From positions 1,860,048 to 1,892,094 of the forward strand of contig NW_003144786.1 in NCBI RefSeq assembly GCF_000003605.2: a stretch of 32,047 nucleotides of DNA, read 5' to 3'. The translations under genes were made by a program, and so were the position numbers. The stretch is from Saccoglossus kowalevskii (Eukaryota > Hemichordata > Enteropneusta > Harrimaniidae). The notes under the pieces are model-generated. The model saw nothing but the letters and a program-made list of their open reading frames with translations. It had not been told where the DNA came from and made no database searches. Numbering within the stretch: position 1 is the stretch's first letter; every line of letters begins with the position of its first letter. This document shows positions 30,860 to 32,047 of the stretch, one piece after another.

Positions 30860-32047
30860 TTTGCAGAACTTACACGGAAACATGGTATCCGTTGTGAGTC
30901 AATTAGTGGTGTTAGAAAGCTATGCTAATGCTAATATTGGCCCCGGAAAATATTAGCTGCTTCACGAGTCAGTTGCAACGTTATTGTTTTTTTGGACTTG
31001 GAATCAGTAGAAGAGGTTTGTACCGTCGGTATACATTCAATTGGTGATTGTTTCGTTTATGTGCAGCCACTAGTCAAACCGGCTACCAAGGTTATCTTAT
31101 CAGGTGTATCATTTATTTCAAATGCTGAGCTTGAATCTGAACTGAAGAAATCATTCCACAGACAAGTATACATGCTCTGTGATGACAATCTCAACGATGT
31201 TATTAATATTGCACACGAACAGCACACATATATAATCTACTTGTCAACCGATGAGATTGTTTGCCATAAATGTAACAAGAAAGGACATATCCAACGAAAC
31301 TGTCGGCAAAAAATGACACTGGTCAAATACCAAATACTGCTGAAACAGAAATGGACACTACTGAAAAACAAATTGTACAAGCAATAACCAATAATGAAAT
31401 CGATCAAACTGATACACAAACTAATGACAATCACGCATAAACTGTGTTAATGCAGAAATCGATAATGTAAGCGACATTGATAAAATACAAAACATTGTAA
31501 ACGAAACAACAAATGGTAAAGGTCAAAAAGAAAAACATGACAAAGTAAATCTATAAAAAAAGGTGATAATCGCACTGAAGTCAATACAACAAATGCTGGC
31601 AACAAAGATACTACTCATATGAAAATCTCGATAAAGAAAACTCTGTCAAACAAAATAAAACTGATAATATTGTCAATAGCACTGATCAAAAAATACTCGC
31701 CAGCACTCACACGTGTACTGTCGATTGTGATGCAAATGAACTCAATTGCAACAATAACAGTGACAGTGACATGCGCAATGCTGATTCTTATGTAAATGAC
31801 CTCAACCACAGCAAAGAGACTGATACACAATCTGACTCTTTGACTACTGATCTTGTTATTGAAATGTCTGTTGATGGAACTGGTGTTATATGTACTGGTG
31901 AGGAGAGGTTTTCAACCCCTCACTCTTTCTCTGGGCTTCCTGGGGAACCTTGTGTTTAGTTTTGTCCTCCCGACAAATCCATTGACGTTTTTGACTGAAA
32001 ACGTCATGTTTCTGAATATCATCCTCACGACATAGACGAGGTCGAGT
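30860..32047 (+). pseudogene. ORF1 (gag-like, CCHC) of a non-LTR retrotransposon, runs off the window
   Basis: ORF1 proteins of LINE elements bind the element RNA. The open block 30992-31387 contains VILSGVSFISNAELESEL, then SFHRQVYMLCDD, then a zinc knuckle C-H-K-C-N-K-K-G-H-I-Q-R-N-C (about 31261-31302). I recall this order (ILSNV-PFI, RRQVYM, CCHC) from gag-like ORF1 proteins of Tx1/L1-group elements in fish and invertebrates. Upstream, ISAASRVSCNVIVFLDLESV-like residues read across frames from about 30945. Downstream, a long N/D/T-rich segment (31320-31960) continues in shifting frames to the window end. There is no clean ATG at the 5' end, and stops near 31386, 31440 and 31555 show decay. 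The RT ORF2 would lie beyond 32047. Confidence 0.65.

Noticed and set aside
1-32047. CRISPR arrays, tRNA or rRNA genes, bacterial operons
   Set aside because: No direct-repeat/spacer array, no cloverleaf with A and B boxes that I could trace, and the splice signals and transposon classes are those of an animal genome.

Overview
The window looks like a repeat-rich, intron-bearing animal nuclear genome. It is AT-rich, contains no operon-like packing of open frames, and holds spliceosomal donor and acceptor sites, simple-sequence repeats and relics of many metazoan transposable-element classes. The combination of BEL/Pao and Ty3/Gypsy LTR elements, a mariner, a THAP-type zinc finger, a multicopy RecQ-like helicase and a large GDxK / PGDxH / LDExHE protein family points to a marine invertebrate (for example a hemichordate, cephalochordate, lophotrochozoan or cnidarian). 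The sequence alone does not allow a narrower call. I see no intact protein-coding gene: every recognisable coding region is broken by stops or frameshifts, or is a fragment. Layout, left to right: 1-700 holds dispersed and simple repeats. 776-2600 is the 5' end (long LTR, primer-binding site, start of gag) of a Ty3/Gypsy-like retrotransposon lying on the minus strand, followed by a 110-bp GA microsatellite. 2976-6600 is a long decayed minus-strand gene of a DUF6589-like, probably transposon-derived family with an N-terminal zinc motif and a candidate D-D-E catalytic core. After a gene-free 1.8 kb spacer, a divergently oriented plus-strand RecQ-family helicase relic with introns runs from 8429 to 12109. 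Most of 12.1-17.2 kb is non-coding, with a TTAA-flanked MITE, a TATA/CCAAT promoter-like block and a few isolated exon-like pieces. 17.1-21.8 kb is a patchwork: a pogo/Tigger-like terminus, a zinc-knuckle fragment, the end of a Mutator-like or similar transposon gene, a complete but dead mariner, an unrecognised conserved-looking exon, and a THAP-domain pseudogene with a possible 3' exon. 22319-28096 is a BEL/Pao retrotransposon with a 5' LTR and recognisable gag, protease, RT, RNase H and integrase regions, but riddled with stops and lacking its 3' LTR. 28.4-29.1 kb is a degenerate tandem repeat of about 150 bp, 29.16-29.32 kb a short palindromic MITE, and 30.86 kb to the window end carries the ORF1 (CCHC gag-like) region of a non-LTR retrotransposon that runs off the edge. 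Functionally there is no working pathway here; the window is a record of successive mobile-element insertions. Several in-frame stops are TGA where a CGA arginine codon would fit, consistent with CpG-methylation decay. The most interesting structural observation is the head-to-head pair of a RecQ-like helicase and the DUF6589-like D-D-E candidate, which could be the two genes of one large, undescribed mobile element.
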